Below, piece after piece: positions 31,294-42,036 of a stretch of DNA of 64,000 nucleotides. The notes under the pieces are model-generated. The model searched no databases and was not told where the DNA came from. It worked only from the letters and a program-made list of their open reading frames with translations. Source of the stretch: Hyaloperonospora brassicae. Taxonomy: Eukaryota; Oomycota; Peronosporomycetes; Peronosporales; Peronosporaceae. Location: assembly GCA_947650285.1 (NCBI GenBank), contig CANTFL010000748.1:62001-126000 (forward strand), in the 5' to 3' direction. A program made the position numbers and the translations under genes. Each line of letters begins with the position of its first letter. The first letter of the stretch is position 1.

Positions 31294-33281
31294 TCGATAC
31301 AGATCATGCGTCACTACGCACTGCGAACCAGTCGCCTCACCTCTCTCAGAGAATGGCTCGTTGGCTTTCCTTCTTTGCCGAGTACAACTTCGAGGTGAAG
31401 TATAAGCCGGGCAAGCAAAATGCTTTGGCGGATGCGTTGTCACGCAGGCCTGACTATGAGCTTGCTCATGTTACGACTCTGTCGTCACCGGTCACTGACC
31501 TAATCCGCACGGCGTATGTCAAGGATGAACATTGTGTAGCTCTGCTACGTGCTCTAGGGAGCGAGGAGTTTAAGGACTCGGACATAGAATTGTCGTCACG
31601 GTTACGTGCGAGGTTACATCGATATTCCATCGATCAAGGCCTGTTGTGCTATAGCACGGATGTGGAGGATACCCCTCGCATCGTTGTCCCTCATGATGAG
31701 GAGTTGAAGTATCGGATCCTCTATGAGGCACATGATACTGCGTTGAGTGATCATCTCGGTCGTGAAAAGACCTACGGCTCTGTGAGCCAATGCTATTGGT
31801 GGCCCAAACTATACAAATGGGTGAGCACCTATGTACGTACGTGTGAAACGTGTCAACGGGTGAAACCCTCACCACATGCGGCAGCGCCGCTGGCTAGTTT
31901 GCCTATACCCAAAGGGTGTTGGGAGTCCATCAGTATGGACTTCCTGTTCGGTTTACCGAAGTATTCGTATGGAAATACGGGTATTGTGGTCTTTGTTGAC
32001 CGTTTGAGCAAGATGGCTCATTTAGGGGCGGTGCCAGACACCATTGATGGTGAAGGTAAAGCGACGCTGTTTATCGATCGCGTGTTTCGACAACACGGTC
32101 TGCCGTTGGCAATTGTCTCTGATCGAGATCCCCGCTTCACTGGGAAGTTTTGGAAATCTATCTTCAAAGTGCTCGGCACACGTTTGGACATGTCCACAGC
32201 GGATCATCCGCAGACCGATGGTCAAACGGAGAGCATCAATTGTGCCATTGGTGACATCTTGCGTAGTGTTTGCGCTGAAACACCTAAGCGTTGGAGCTCG
32301 ATGCTCCCTGTCGTTGAGTTTGCGTTGAATAACGCTGTGCATGACTCCACCGGCTACACCCCGTTCTACGTGAACGGTCTCACACACCCTCGCGTTTCGT
32401 TAACGCTACCACTACGTGGTTCAGGGCTTGGTGGGGGAGGAGTTGCCGATCGGCTTGCTGATATCAGCCCTGCTACTGTTCAAAACCAGGTAAGCGAGTT
32501 TCTCGCAACGCGATTGAACGTCTTACGACATGTGCGTGACGCACTGGCTGATAGCCAAGACAAACAGAAGGAACAAGCAGATGCCAAAGGCAGAGGTTGT
32601 ATTGAACGTTATGAGGTCGGAGACCAAGTTCTACTCAATGCTAAAAACCTACCTACAAATGTAGTATCCGCCGTCTTCAAGACGAAGTTGCGCCCGCGCT
32701 TCATTGGACCCTTTACGGTCGTCGCAAAGAAGGGACTTGCGTATACGCTCAACCTTCCGCGCAAACTGCGCACACACCCCGTGTTCTACGTTGGCATGCT
32801 TAAGCCGTATCGGGATCCGTCCCACGTGAACTTGAAGGCGCTTGCGCCGGGTAGGTTGGCTTTGCCATCGGGTGCTGAATCCGTATCAGGAGGTCAAGCT
32901 GAGCCTCCATCCGGGCTTGGCCCAACTCCAACGCCCGAACACGGGCTCGCATTGCGTCGAACGCACTCTGGGTCTGACCCAACGTCTCACGGAGACCACT
33001 CAGCTCGAGAAGCACCTTCTCGTGCTCCTCCTTCGGTATACCGACCACCTCCGACGCTGCTCGATGAGCAAGGGAACCGCCAATTCCATGTGGAACGACT
33101 CCTGAAACGACGTCGTCGTCAGGGTCAATACCAGTATCTGGTGAAGTGGCGAGGGTACCCGGAGTCGGAGAACTCGTGGGAGTTTGAGACACCCCTTCGG
33201 CAGGATTGCCCATACGCCGTTGATGCTTTTGAACATCGTGGCAGGGGTCATCCTTCGACCGATATCGCTTCCCACCAATAG
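31290..33281 (+). pseudogene. gypsy A Pol, RNase H end, integrase and chromodomain
   Basis: A 663-codon uninterrupted frame. It opens with the end of RNase H (TDHASLRT) and ADALSRRPDY, then the HHCC zinc-binding region (HDTALSDHLG, CETCQR), then the DDE core: Asp in SMDF, Asp in SDRDPRF and Glu in QTES (32229-32231). An SH3-like C-terminal part and a Pro/Ser-rich linker (about 32850-33070) follow, then a chromodomain (FHVERLLKRR, YLVKWRGYPESENSWE; about 33070-33240). Chromodomains steer integration to particular histone marks. The last 482 bp overlap an antisense ORF. This part could still make an integrase if expressed. Confidence 0.9.
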
Positions 33282-34101
33282 TGGTGGAGGCAGGTGGGTA
33301 GTTTGGTACCGCTTGACCAACTCCCACTTCCCTCGGCACAGCCGGAGCATAGCGTGTGCGAGTTCGCAATTGGCCTCTGGCCTTAAGCTTGGCATGGTCA
33401 TACCGAAGCTTTCGTTCTAGAAGAACATCTGCCACATTGGCACTTGCTCTGAGAGCTAGCATGCTGCTGAGGTGACGTTTCCGGTGCACCTAGCGAGCAA
33501 AAGCGTTGTCTTCTTCCTCCGGAGATTCGCCTGCGAATAAGAGGATGGGTATACCCTTCATCGGTGGAACCGGTGCACCCCGTGCTTGCGTGTCAAGTCG
33601 CAACTTGTATTGACTTAGAGTCGTCAAGTGGGGTTGCAGGTACCTCTCACGAAGTGCCTGTCGGCTCGCCACTTCATCAGAAGATGTCGGCTCAGCGCCA
33701 ATGGCCCACGTTGCCAGGGAATGACCTGTCGTTTGGCGTATACGCTCTTCCACATTGAGTGGCGTGAACTGATAGCCACGACGACCCTCAAGGTCTGCAG
33801 CAAGCTGCATACGGCGCTGAGCGCTCTCCTCTTGTTGGATTACCAACTCTTGTTGCTCATCGAGCGGGTTGGTGATGATGTGTTCACCTGCATCTGTTGC
33901 ATGATGCTGGGTTTCTAACGCGGCGGTCTCACTACGCTCGGCAAATGGGTTTGGTGCAGTATGAGGCGATGCCTCTTGCACTGGTGAGTTGGACATTGTC
34001 CGTTCTTCACCACGGACATCGGTATCACTACCATAGTCCTCCTCCACATTAATGCCGAGGTAAGAAGAGAGAGTCGGGGACTCGTAAGGTGGCGATGCCA
34101 T
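32800..34101 (-). CDS. Antisense coiled-coil ORF of gypsy A (one in-frame TAG)
   Basis: From ATG 34101 (context ACCATGG), 108 bp inside the 3' LTR, the minus strand is open for 434 codons except for TAG at 33492-33490 (codon 204), which gypsy B shares. The N-terminal part is acidic (NVEEDYGSDTDVRGEE), the middle has a QFTPLNVEERIRQTTG-like block, and the C-terminal third has a strongly heptad-like stretch (EEHEKVLLELSGLRETL through RVRALELGQARMEAQL) that I read as a coiled coil at about 33040-32890. The last 482 bp lie opposite pol's linker and chromodomain. No relationship to Gag, Env or other known retroelement proteins is visible. Expression would need an antisense promoter in or near the 3' LTR. 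Confidence 0.6.
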
Positions 34102-34199
34102 GGTGTTTCGTGTTTTGCAAACCGTGAGGTTAGAGTGCACACACACCGTCCTCTTCGAGGAAAAGTTCGATTGACGTTTTGTGGTAACGTCATTCTGGT

Positions 34200-34208
34200 G
34201 AGGGAGGG
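34200..34208 (+). promoter_or_regulatory. Polypurine tract of gypsy A
   Basis: GAGGGAGGG abuts the 3' LTR and would prime plus-strand DNA synthesis. Confidence 0.75.
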
Positions 34209-34735
34209 TGTAACGGGGTTACACGTCGGCTGGTAGCCGACAATAGGTGTGGGGCACACACGAGAGGGGGGTACCCTATAAGGTAATATTAGAACACAGT
34301 GAGCGTATCAATTGTTGAAGACTGGTGTCTGTCATCAATTGATTGCAAGATCTTTTAAGAGGTTATTTAGGGCAGGTTAAATACGTTGTTCTAAGGTGTT
34401 CTTTTAGGTTAAATGAAGAAATAAAATTCAGTTCCCATTTTGATCAACAAAAGACACGTGCCTCTCTCAGGCGTCTTGCGATCGTAAGGAAGTAGCAACG
34501 CCTTGTTAAGGCAGCTACTCCTTGTGCACTCAGTGCGTTTGATTCTTTGAATCGTTTGGTCCCCCTGGAACAGGGACCGTAAGCTCTTTGAGCTGTTGAC
34601 TCTCTGAGTCGGGTTCTCTTAACCTTCTTTAAGCTCTCTGAGCTGTTGACTCTCTGAGTCGGGTACTTTGAACCAAAGTTGCTCATTGAGCGTAAAGTCT
34701 TCCTCTGACTTAAGGAGCTGTGTAGCTCCGCCACA
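34209..34735 (+). repeat. gypsy A 3' LTR
   Basis: 527 bp, differing from the 5' LTR at five positions, three of them in and beside the GTGCACTYAGTGC hairpin. It is followed by the AAGTG target duplication. Confidence 0.95.
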
Positions 34736-34740
34736 AAGTG
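34736..34740 (+). repeat. Target-site duplication of gypsy A (right)
   Basis: AAGTG, identical to 26920-26924. Confidence 0.9.
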
Positions 34741-35302
34741 AGGCTTTCGTAAAGGGTGTACGAAAGGGTGTCAAGTCCAAACTTGCGAAAGCACTATCTC
34801 ACTGTCCCCAATGATATGCAGAGGTGAATAGCTGATGGCCTTCGCTTGTTGAAGACCGTGCACGAGCCCCCAATATCCTGCAATATTGTAAGAGGTATTT
34901 GGCGGAGCATATGCCATGTTTGATACCCACAGACCACAAGCAGAGTGCCCATAAACTGATGTTGCACGAAATGGACCCAGCGCCGTCCGGAACTGGAATT
35001 CCTCGATATCGTCTGTTAAAAAAGAGAAGGTACAGTATTTAGGGCATCGTTCAATGGGCATCATCTGCAATGATGGCCGGTCGGCAAAGCAAAGGAGAGT
35101 TTTAGCCAATGATGACCGTACTTGCGCAAAAATATGCCCTCTCCTCCAATGTCAGGCGGGTGTGTTGACTCACAAAATCGTCAAACTGACCTTCGAAAGA
35201 TGAACTTGGTCCTGGCTGCGTGTGGCTCCTGAGCCAAAAGCGGAACGTCCATGCGGTGGAGGCTCTCGCCTCAGATGGAATGAAATGTAGAAGATACGAC
35301 AA
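34741..35302 (-). pseudogene. RNase H-like retroelement gene, 5' half (split by gypsy A)
   Basis: Two minus-strand frames (35302-35102 and 35109-34771) carry VYGHSACGLWVSNMAYA, then YNIAGYWGLVHGLQQAKA and PLHIIGDSEIVLSQ. This matches the RNase H layout with the YWGLVHGL helix and the GDS catalytic Asp motif. The remaining helix and HHYRTYN end lie on the other side of gypsy A at 26919-26518. Frameshifts suggest the gene was already decaying. Confidence 0.6.
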
Positions 35303-35534
35303 ATTGCCACAGTTGGCGAGCTGCAGGAAAAATTACAGCCTGAGATTTTGACGAATTAGCTGCTGGCTAAAGCGATTACCGAACAATATCCCAGACATGT
35401 TGAGAGATCCCCGAGAGGTCCAAGCAAAACACCCAGATGTTTAAATCCACAGTTTCGATAGCGCATAGCCATCTCCACCGATCAAGTAGTTACGCTTAGT
35501 GGCGACACGATATAGGATAAGTCTAGAGATTTGG
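35303..35534. other. Short spacer between gypsy A flank and gypsy B
   Basis: Nothing recognisable; ends with the CTGGT duplication of gypsy B (35535-35539). Confidence 0.5.
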
Positions 35535-35539
35535 CTGGT
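35535..35539 (-). repeat. Target-site duplication of gypsy B (left)
   Basis: CTGGT, identical to 43615-43619. Confidence 0.9.
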
Positions 35540-36071
35540 TGTAGCGGAGCTACACATCTCCTTAAGTCAGAGGAAGACTTAACGCTCAATGAAAAACTTT
35601 GGTTCTACGAACCCCACTCAAAGAGTCAACAGATCCGAGTGCTAAGATTTGGTTCAAAGCACCCGACTCAAAGAGTCAACAAGCTCAGAGAGCTTACGGT
35701 CCCTGTTCCAGGGGGACCAAACGATTAAAAGAATCAAACGCACTGAGTGCACAAGGAGTAGCTGCCTTAACAAGGCGTTGCTATCTCCTCAACGATCACA
35801 AGACGCATCAAAGAGGCACGTGTCTATCCGATAAAAAAGGGGAACTGAATGTTATTTCTTCTTTTAACCTAAAATAACACTTAAGAACAAAGTAATTAAC
35901 CTTCTCGCTAATGTCCTAAATATTCCTCTCAAAAGATCTCGTAATCAATGGTTGACAGACATCAGGCTTCAACAATTGATACTGTGTTCTATTATCACTT
36001 TAAAGGGTGTCCCATCCCTTGTGTGCACCACACCCATTGTCGACTATCAGTCGACGTCTAATTCCATTACA
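35540..36071 (-). repeat. gypsy B 3' LTR
   Basis: 532 bp; at the element's end (low coordinates) because B runs on the minus strand. It has one fewer GACTCAAAGAGTC-containing unit than the 5' LTR. The purine-rich GTCAGGGTGAG on the minus strand just above 36071 is its polypurine tract. Confidence 0.9.
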
Positions 36072-36180
36072 CTCACCCTGACCAGACTGACATTACCACA
36101 AAACGTCAATCGAATTCTTTCCTCGAAGAAAACGGTGTGTGTGCGCTTCAACCTTCACGGTTTGCAAAACACGAAACACC

Positions 36181-37482
36181 ATGTCATCGCCACCCGATGC
36201 GCCCTCGACTCTCTCTTCGTACATCGGCCTTGATGTGGAGGTGGATTATGGTAGCGATAACGATATCCATGGTGAAGAGAGGAAAATGTCCGGCTCACCA
36301 GTGAAAGAGGCACCGCCTCATATTGCACCGAACATATTTGCCGAGCTTGGCGAAGCCAACGCACCATCGGCGCCAAATCAAACACCCATCGTGGGCGATG
36401 CCATCATCGCCAATCCGCTCGATGAGCAACAACAGTTGGCTTTTTAACAAGAGGAGAGCCCTTAGCGCTGTCAGCAGCTTTCTGCAACCCTTGAGGGTCG
36501 TCGTGGCTATCTGTTCACACCACTCAATGTGGAAGAGCGTATACACCAAACGACAGGTCGTTCTTTGGCAACGTGGGCCATTGGCGCTGAGCCTACATTG
36601 TCTGATGAGGTGGCGAGGAGACAAGCACTTCGTGAGAGGTACCTTTAACCCCACTTGACGACTCTAAGTCAATACAAGTTGCGACTTGACACGCAAGCAC
36701 GGGGTGCACCGGTTCCACCGATGAAGGGTATACCCATCCTCTTATTCGCAGGCGAATCTCAGGAGGAAGAAGACAACGCTTTTGTTCGCTAGGTGCATCG
36801 GAAACGACACCTCAGCAGCGTGTTAGCTCTCAGATCAAGTGCCGATGTGGCAGATGTTCTTCTAGAACGAAAGCTTCGGTATGATTACGCCAAGCTTAAG
36901 GCCAGAGGCCAGTTGCGAACTCGCACACGCCATGCTCCGGCTACGCCGACTGATGTGGGTGTTGGTCAAGCGGTACCCAACTACCCACCTGCCTCCACCA
37001 CTATTGGTGAGAAGCGCTCTCGGTAGAGGGATGACCCCTGCCACGATGTTCAAAAACATCAACGGCGTATGGGCAATCCTGCCGAAGGGGTGTCTCAAAC
37101 TCCCACGAGTTCTCCGACTCCGGTTACCCTCGCCACTTCACCAGATACTATTATTGACCCTGACGACGACGTCGTTTCAGGAGTCGCTCCACATGGAACT
37201 GGCGGTTCCCTTGCTCATCGAGCAGCGTCGGAGGTGGTCGGTATACCGAAGGAGGAGCACGAGAAGGTGCTTCTCGAGCTGAGTGGTCTCCGTGAGACGT
37301 TGGGTCAGACCCAGAGTGCGTTCGACGCAATGCGAGCCCGTGTTCGGGCGTTGGAGTTGGGCCAAGCCCGGATGGAGGCTCAGCTTGACCTCCTGACACG
37401 GATTCAGCAACCGATGGCAAGGTCAACCTACCCGGCGCAAACGCCTCCAAGTTCACTTGGGACGGATCCCGATACTACTTAA
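36181..37482 (+). pseudogene. Antisense coiled-coil ORF of gypsy B, five in-frame stops
   Basis: From ATG 36181 (context ACCATGT) the frame has exactly the same length as in gypsy A (1,302 bp) with no net indel. Stops lie at 36445, 36463, 36646, 36790 (shared with A) and 37024. The part opposite pol (37069-37482), which encodes the coiled coil, is still open. In the same stretch the sense chromodomain frame has acquired two adjacent stops (near 37149) that are only a missense change in the antisense frame. Confidence 0.6.
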
Positions 37483-38927
37483 GCAAACTAACGTAGAACA
37501 CGGGGTGTGTGCGCAGTTTGCGTGGAAGGTTGAGCGTATACGCAAGTCCCTTCTTGGCGACGACCGTAAATGGTCCAATGAAGCGCGGGCGCAACTTTGG
37601 CTTGAAGACAGCAGACACTACATTTGTAGGTAGGTTTTTAGCATTGAGTAGAACTTGGTCTCCGACCTCATAACGTTCAATACAACCTCTGCCTTTAGCA
37701 TCAGCTTGTTCCTTCTGTTTGTCTTGGCTATCAGCCAGTGCGTCACGCACATGTCGTAAGACATTCAATCGCGTTGCGAGAAACTCGCTTACCTGTTTTG
37801 AACAGTAGCAGGGCTGATATCAGCAAGCCGATCGGCAACTCCTCCCCATCAAGCCCTGAACCACGTAGCGGTAGCGTTAACGGAACGCGAGGGTGTGTGA
37901 GACCATTCACATAACACGATGTGTAGCCGTTGGAGGCATGCACGGCGTTATTCAACGCAAACTCAACGACAGGGAGCATCGAACTCCAATGCTTTGACGT
38001 TTCAGCGCAAACAATGCGCAAGATGTCACCGATGATGCGATTCACTCGCTTGGTTTGACCATCAGTCTGCGGATGATCCGCTGTGGACATGTCCAATCGT
38101 GTGACAAGCACATTGAAGACGGACTTCCAAAACTTCCCAGTGAAGCGAGGATCTCTATCCGAGCTAATTGCCAGTAGCAAACCATGTTGTCGAAACACCC
38201 GATTTATAAACAGCATAGCTGTACCCTCACCATCAACGGTATCTGGCGCCGCCGCTAAATGATCCATCTTGCTGAAACGGTCAACAAAGACCACAATACC
38301 CGTATTTCCATACGAATACTTCGGTAATCCGAACAGGAAGTCCATACTGATGGACTCCCAACACCCTTTGGGTATAGGCAAACTAGCCAGCGGCGCTGCC
38401 GCATGTGGTGAGGGTTTCACCCGTTGACACGTTTCACACGTACGCACATATGTGCTCAGCCATTTGTATAGTTTGGGCCACCAATAGCATTGGCTAACTG
38501 AGCCGTAGGTCTTTTCACGACCGAGATGATCACTCAACGCAGTATCATGTGCCTCATAGAGGATCCGATACTTCAACTCCTCATCATGAGGGACAACGAT
38601 GCGAGGGGTATCCTCCACATTTGTGCGATAGCACAACAGGCCTTGATAGATAAAATATCGATGTAACCTCGCACGTAATCGTGCCGACAATTCAATGTCC
38701 GAGTCCTTAAACTCCTCGCTCCCTAGAGCACGTAGCAGAGCTACAAAAATTTTATCTTTGACATACGCCGTGCGGATTAGGTCAGTGACCGACGACGACA
38801 GAATCTTAACATGAGCAAGCTCATAGTCAGGCCTGCGTGACAACGCATCAGCCAAAGCATTCTGCTTCCCCGGGTTATACTTCACCTCGAAGTTGTACTC
38901 GGCAAAGAAGGAAAGCCAACGAGCCAT
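37070..38927 (-). pseudogene. gypsy B Pol, integrase and chromodomain
   Basis: It is colinear with gypsy A integrase. The HHCC region and the first two catalytic Asp residues are present, but the DDE glutamate is Lys (QTKRVN; codon at 38051-38049, AAG for GAG). A 1-bp loss in a G-run near 37847 shifts the frame, and stops at the start of the chromodomain (YQ to two stops near 37149) truncate it. This integrase would be inactive even if translated. Confidence 0.85.
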
Positions 38928-38999
38928 TCTCTGAGAGAGGTGAGGCGACTAGGTTGCAGTGCGTAGTGACGCATGATCTGTATCGATCACAACGGCTTA

Positions 39000-40449
39000 G
39001 AGCCAAGAAGATGAACTCTGAATTTGACGAGAGCATACTTCATTGCAAGCAGCTCTTTGTCATGAACAGGATAGTTTTTTCTGCAGACTTCAGCTGACGG
39101 GACTCAAATGCAATGACGCGTTCCCGTCCATCATTATCTGTCTGTAACAAAGCGCTGACTATGGCAAAGTCAGATGCGTCACAGACGACACTTAAAGATC
39201 GATCAGGGTCAGGCAAAGCCAAGATTGGCGCATAAAGGAGACTCTCCTTTACTGCTTGAAAAGCATCATGCTCGGTGCTAGTCCAGCATCATTCCACATC
39301 CTTTTTAAGGATATTGGTCAATGGCCGAGCCATATCTGCGTAATGCGCACTGTATTTGTGCAAGTAGTTGGCAAGGCCAAGCCACTTACGTAAGTCCTTT
39401 TGGTTCTTTGGAACCGGCCAATCAACTATGGCTTTTACCTTTGCGGGATCCGCTCTAAGGCCTTGCTTACGAATGAAGCAACCTAAAAAGGGAATCTCTT
39501 CTGCACCAAAAATGCACTTAGACGCGTTGGCGTACAACTTATTCGTGCGCATGCACTCGAGCACTGCTCGTAAATGGTCAATGTGATTGCCCACATCTGA
39601 CCGACAGTTCATAGCACAACTATGGGCAAAGGTGTAATCAAAGTACGTATGTGCATATCCTCGGTGAGGTCTGAACAATTGTGTCACAAGACGGTTGAAT
39701 GTAGCCGGTGAATTTGAAAACCCTTGCGAAATAACTAGCTACTCCCAGAGATTTAGACCGTGTGACCCCTCAGATCACCCGGGGGTGATCTGCGAGTACC
39801 GCGGCTCCGATTGAACTCGCGAGGGACCCACACCCCTCATTACACTATGGGGCTTTTTGGCTAGTAGGGCCTTCAGCCCATCCAACTATCACACACCCTT
39901 CGGTGCGGGTTGGCAGGGCGGCCACCCATTGGGCATTTGCTCGTTATACTTTATTAGCCTATCTCCGGCGCCATGTAATCGAACCCCCCTCCAGGATATC
40001 GATCCAGTTACCTCCCGTTCTAGCTCCAGTGGTCTACCACTCGGCCACTGGAGTCGGTGGAGCTACTCCCAGAGCATACCGCTTGGATTGCTGACCGCTG
40101 TCAGCGGAATATCGCTTTCTAGCATGATAAGCTGGTAATAACCATCGACTAAGTCGAGAGCACTGTACATTTTACATCTCACCTTATTGTTCTGAAGAAC
40201 ATACTTCCTCGGAATTGATGTCTGAGCCGGGATGGTGGCCGCATTAAGCTTATTGTAAGCATGAACAATGTGCCACTTCCCGTTGGGCTTTTTGACACAG
40301 AAGGTCGGTGTGGAATGGGGAGATTTGCTCTCACGAACCATTCTTGCCGCGTGCTTTGCACGAAAGAAGTCGTCAATGAAGTCACAATGTTCCTTCGGTA
40401 AAGGCCACTGCCGTGTTACGCAGTATTTAGTTCCAGGAACCAAGTCAAT
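39000..40449 (-). pseudogene. gypsy B Pol, reverse transcriptase and RNase H, interrupted by a SINE
   Basis: RT blocks match gypsy A (FCVKKPNGKWH, SALDLVDGYYQ; then after the SINE AHTYFDYTFAHS), where the catalytic YFDD has become YFDY. The TGA at 39291-39289 and the 1-bp deletion at the end of RNase H are shared with A. The SINE at 39751-40060 lies between the PSGML and MPQG regions. Confidence 0.85.
39737..40074 (-). mobile_element. tRNA-derived SINE inserted in gypsy B
   Basis: A 310-bp insert (39751-40060) is flanked by the 14-bp duplication AGCTACTCCCAGAG (39737-39750 and 40061-40074) and is absent from gypsy A. On the minus strand its head has a near-perfect A box TGGCCGAGTGG and a B box GGTTCGATTAC about 70 bp further on. 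The body has two strong hairpins, including GATCACCC/GGGTGATC near 39773. It differs from the SINE at 1808-2079, so two SINE families are present. Confidence 0.75.
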
Positions 40450-42036
40450 TTAATGACGTACATCTCTATCGGGATTTAAGACGGACGGTGGGTTGTGACA
40501 CACCACGTCTTGAAATTCCTTTACCAAAGGATAGAACGGATCAAGAGGATCCTTAAGGATCGAAGATCCACTACGGGCATCCAATGACGCCTTTGTGTCC
40601 TCAAGGATAGACTCGTCCAATAACGAGGATGAGTTCAACTCAATATCCGGTCGAATGACCACTAACCCGGATAATTCTCCTGCCTATAAGGCTTGGTTAA
40701 ATTCGCCGTCAGACATTTCGTGTAGGTCAAACAGGGTATCCAAAGATGGAAGAGTCTCAAGACTAATGTTGCCATCAACATGGCCAGTCAATTCATTGAC
40801 AAGTGTATATAGCGTATTATTACTATTATCACTTCGTGACTTCTTAGACGTTGGGCGTTTACCAGTTGCCACCCTACGCTTCGATAGTTTCCTCAAAGAA
40901 ACCTTACGCCTCTTAGAGGCCGGGACAGTAGGGTCCCCGTGATTGCTGTTTATCTTAGCACGCTCTATACGAGAGATCATGTCTTGAGCGACATCTGGTG
41001 AAGTGTTACGTAACTCAAACACTTCACCCAGTGGATTTACACGGACCACTTCACGTACAGCATTCGGGCCTAGCCCTGAACACTCTGGCTTCTCGCCAAC
41101 AATGTCATTACCGACATTCAGTGAGGTGCCACCTCGGCCGCCCTCACTCTGTGTAATTTCACGTGCCACCCCACTCACATCAGAGAAATTACATTCTTGA
41201 TGTCTCGGCCCTGTGCCAGCCATGCCTGCAGCATGCAGTGACTCAGTATCACAACGAGTATCACTCAACGGAGTATAACCCTCCACATATACGGTGAAAG
41301 AGCTCCGCTCAATATGGATGTCATTTACATTGTAGTTAATTAACTCTGACATACCAATGTTCAGCACATTGTCATCTTCCGTCAATGGCTCGCGCCAATA
41401 GCGCTTTTGTTACCTAGCAAAGGTGGGTTCATGACTCTCCAAAGCTTCGCTAGAAACATTGCGCGTGGCGACTAAGGTATTAGACCTCTAATCAATACAT
41501 TGCTCATGGCGTTCAAGCCAAGCAATAACCAGGATGAGATCGTATCGCGAATCCAAATCGAGGACGAGACAACGTTCAATGCTGTCAAAGTCCAAAAACT
41601 TCACACCTAAGTTCAACGGAACTTTAGGCACCGTGACGCGACTACCAGTCGCTAAACGAACGGTGATTGAATCACCTTCGTGCGCTTTGAGCGCTTCAGC
41701 GTATCGCTTACTTCCCTCAAGGGAACGACGTCAAACATAATTGCATGATGCTCCGGAGTCGATAAGGATCGACCAATGCTTCTCAAAGCCTTTAACTTTC
41801 GCCTCGGCGACTAACAAGCCAGGCTTGTATCCACGCTCTGTGCCGGTGGGTACATAGCTCGGTGGGGCTAAGCCTTGTTTCACTCTACCTCGTAGAGAAG
41901 CAACAGAACTCAGTTCTACCCCAGTAGGGCGCCCCGCGCCTACTGGGTGTCGACGTTTCCCCGTGCCATACCAGGTTTCTGGTTGTAGCTGGGGTTCCGA
42001 ACCATAAGAGTCGGTTGTTGCTTGCGCAAAGGACAA
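40450..42036 (-). pseudogene. gypsy B Pol, protease and linker
   Basis: The protease active site IDSGASCNY is readable but is followed at once by TGA (CGA in gypsy A). The linker frame 41385-40684 aligns with A without A's tandem duplication and ends at TAG 40686-40684 (CAG in A). The final TAA 40452-40450 is the one shared with A. Confidence 0.85.
41920..41961 (-). promoter_or_regulatory. -1 frameshift signal of gypsy B
   Basis: On the minus strand GGGAAAC (41961-41955), a 7-nt spacer and the 28-nt hairpin (41947-41920) are base-for-base identical to gypsy A, although the surrounding gag and pol frames carry stops. Confidence 0.8.

Larger units (their letters stand above)
26925..34735 (+). 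mobile_element. Full-length Ty3/gypsy retrotransposon with chromodomain (gypsy A)
   Basis: 7,811 bp with LTRs 26925-27451 and 34209-34735 (527 bp each, 5 mismatches, about 1% divergence, so a recent insertion) and perfect AAGTG target duplications. The order is PBS, gag, -1 frameshift signal, protease, reverse transcriptase, RNase H, integrase, chromodomain, an antisense ORF, and a purine tract, then the 3' LTR. Despite its youth it has a TAG in gag, TAA and TGA in pol, a 1-bp frameshift before integrase and a 118-bp tandem duplication; all but the last are shared with gypsy B. It splits an older RNase H-like gene. Confidence 0.95.

Noticed and set aside
33490..34146. Antisense ORF read as an Env gene
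   Set aside because: No signal peptide, no membrane span and no glycosylated ectodomain pattern; the protein is acidic with a coiled coil and lies on the strand opposite pol.
34741..35302. A host ribonuclease H gene disrupted by gypsy A
   Set aside because: The blocks resemble retroelement-encoded RNase H and both halves carry frameshifts, so a retroelement remnant is the better reading.
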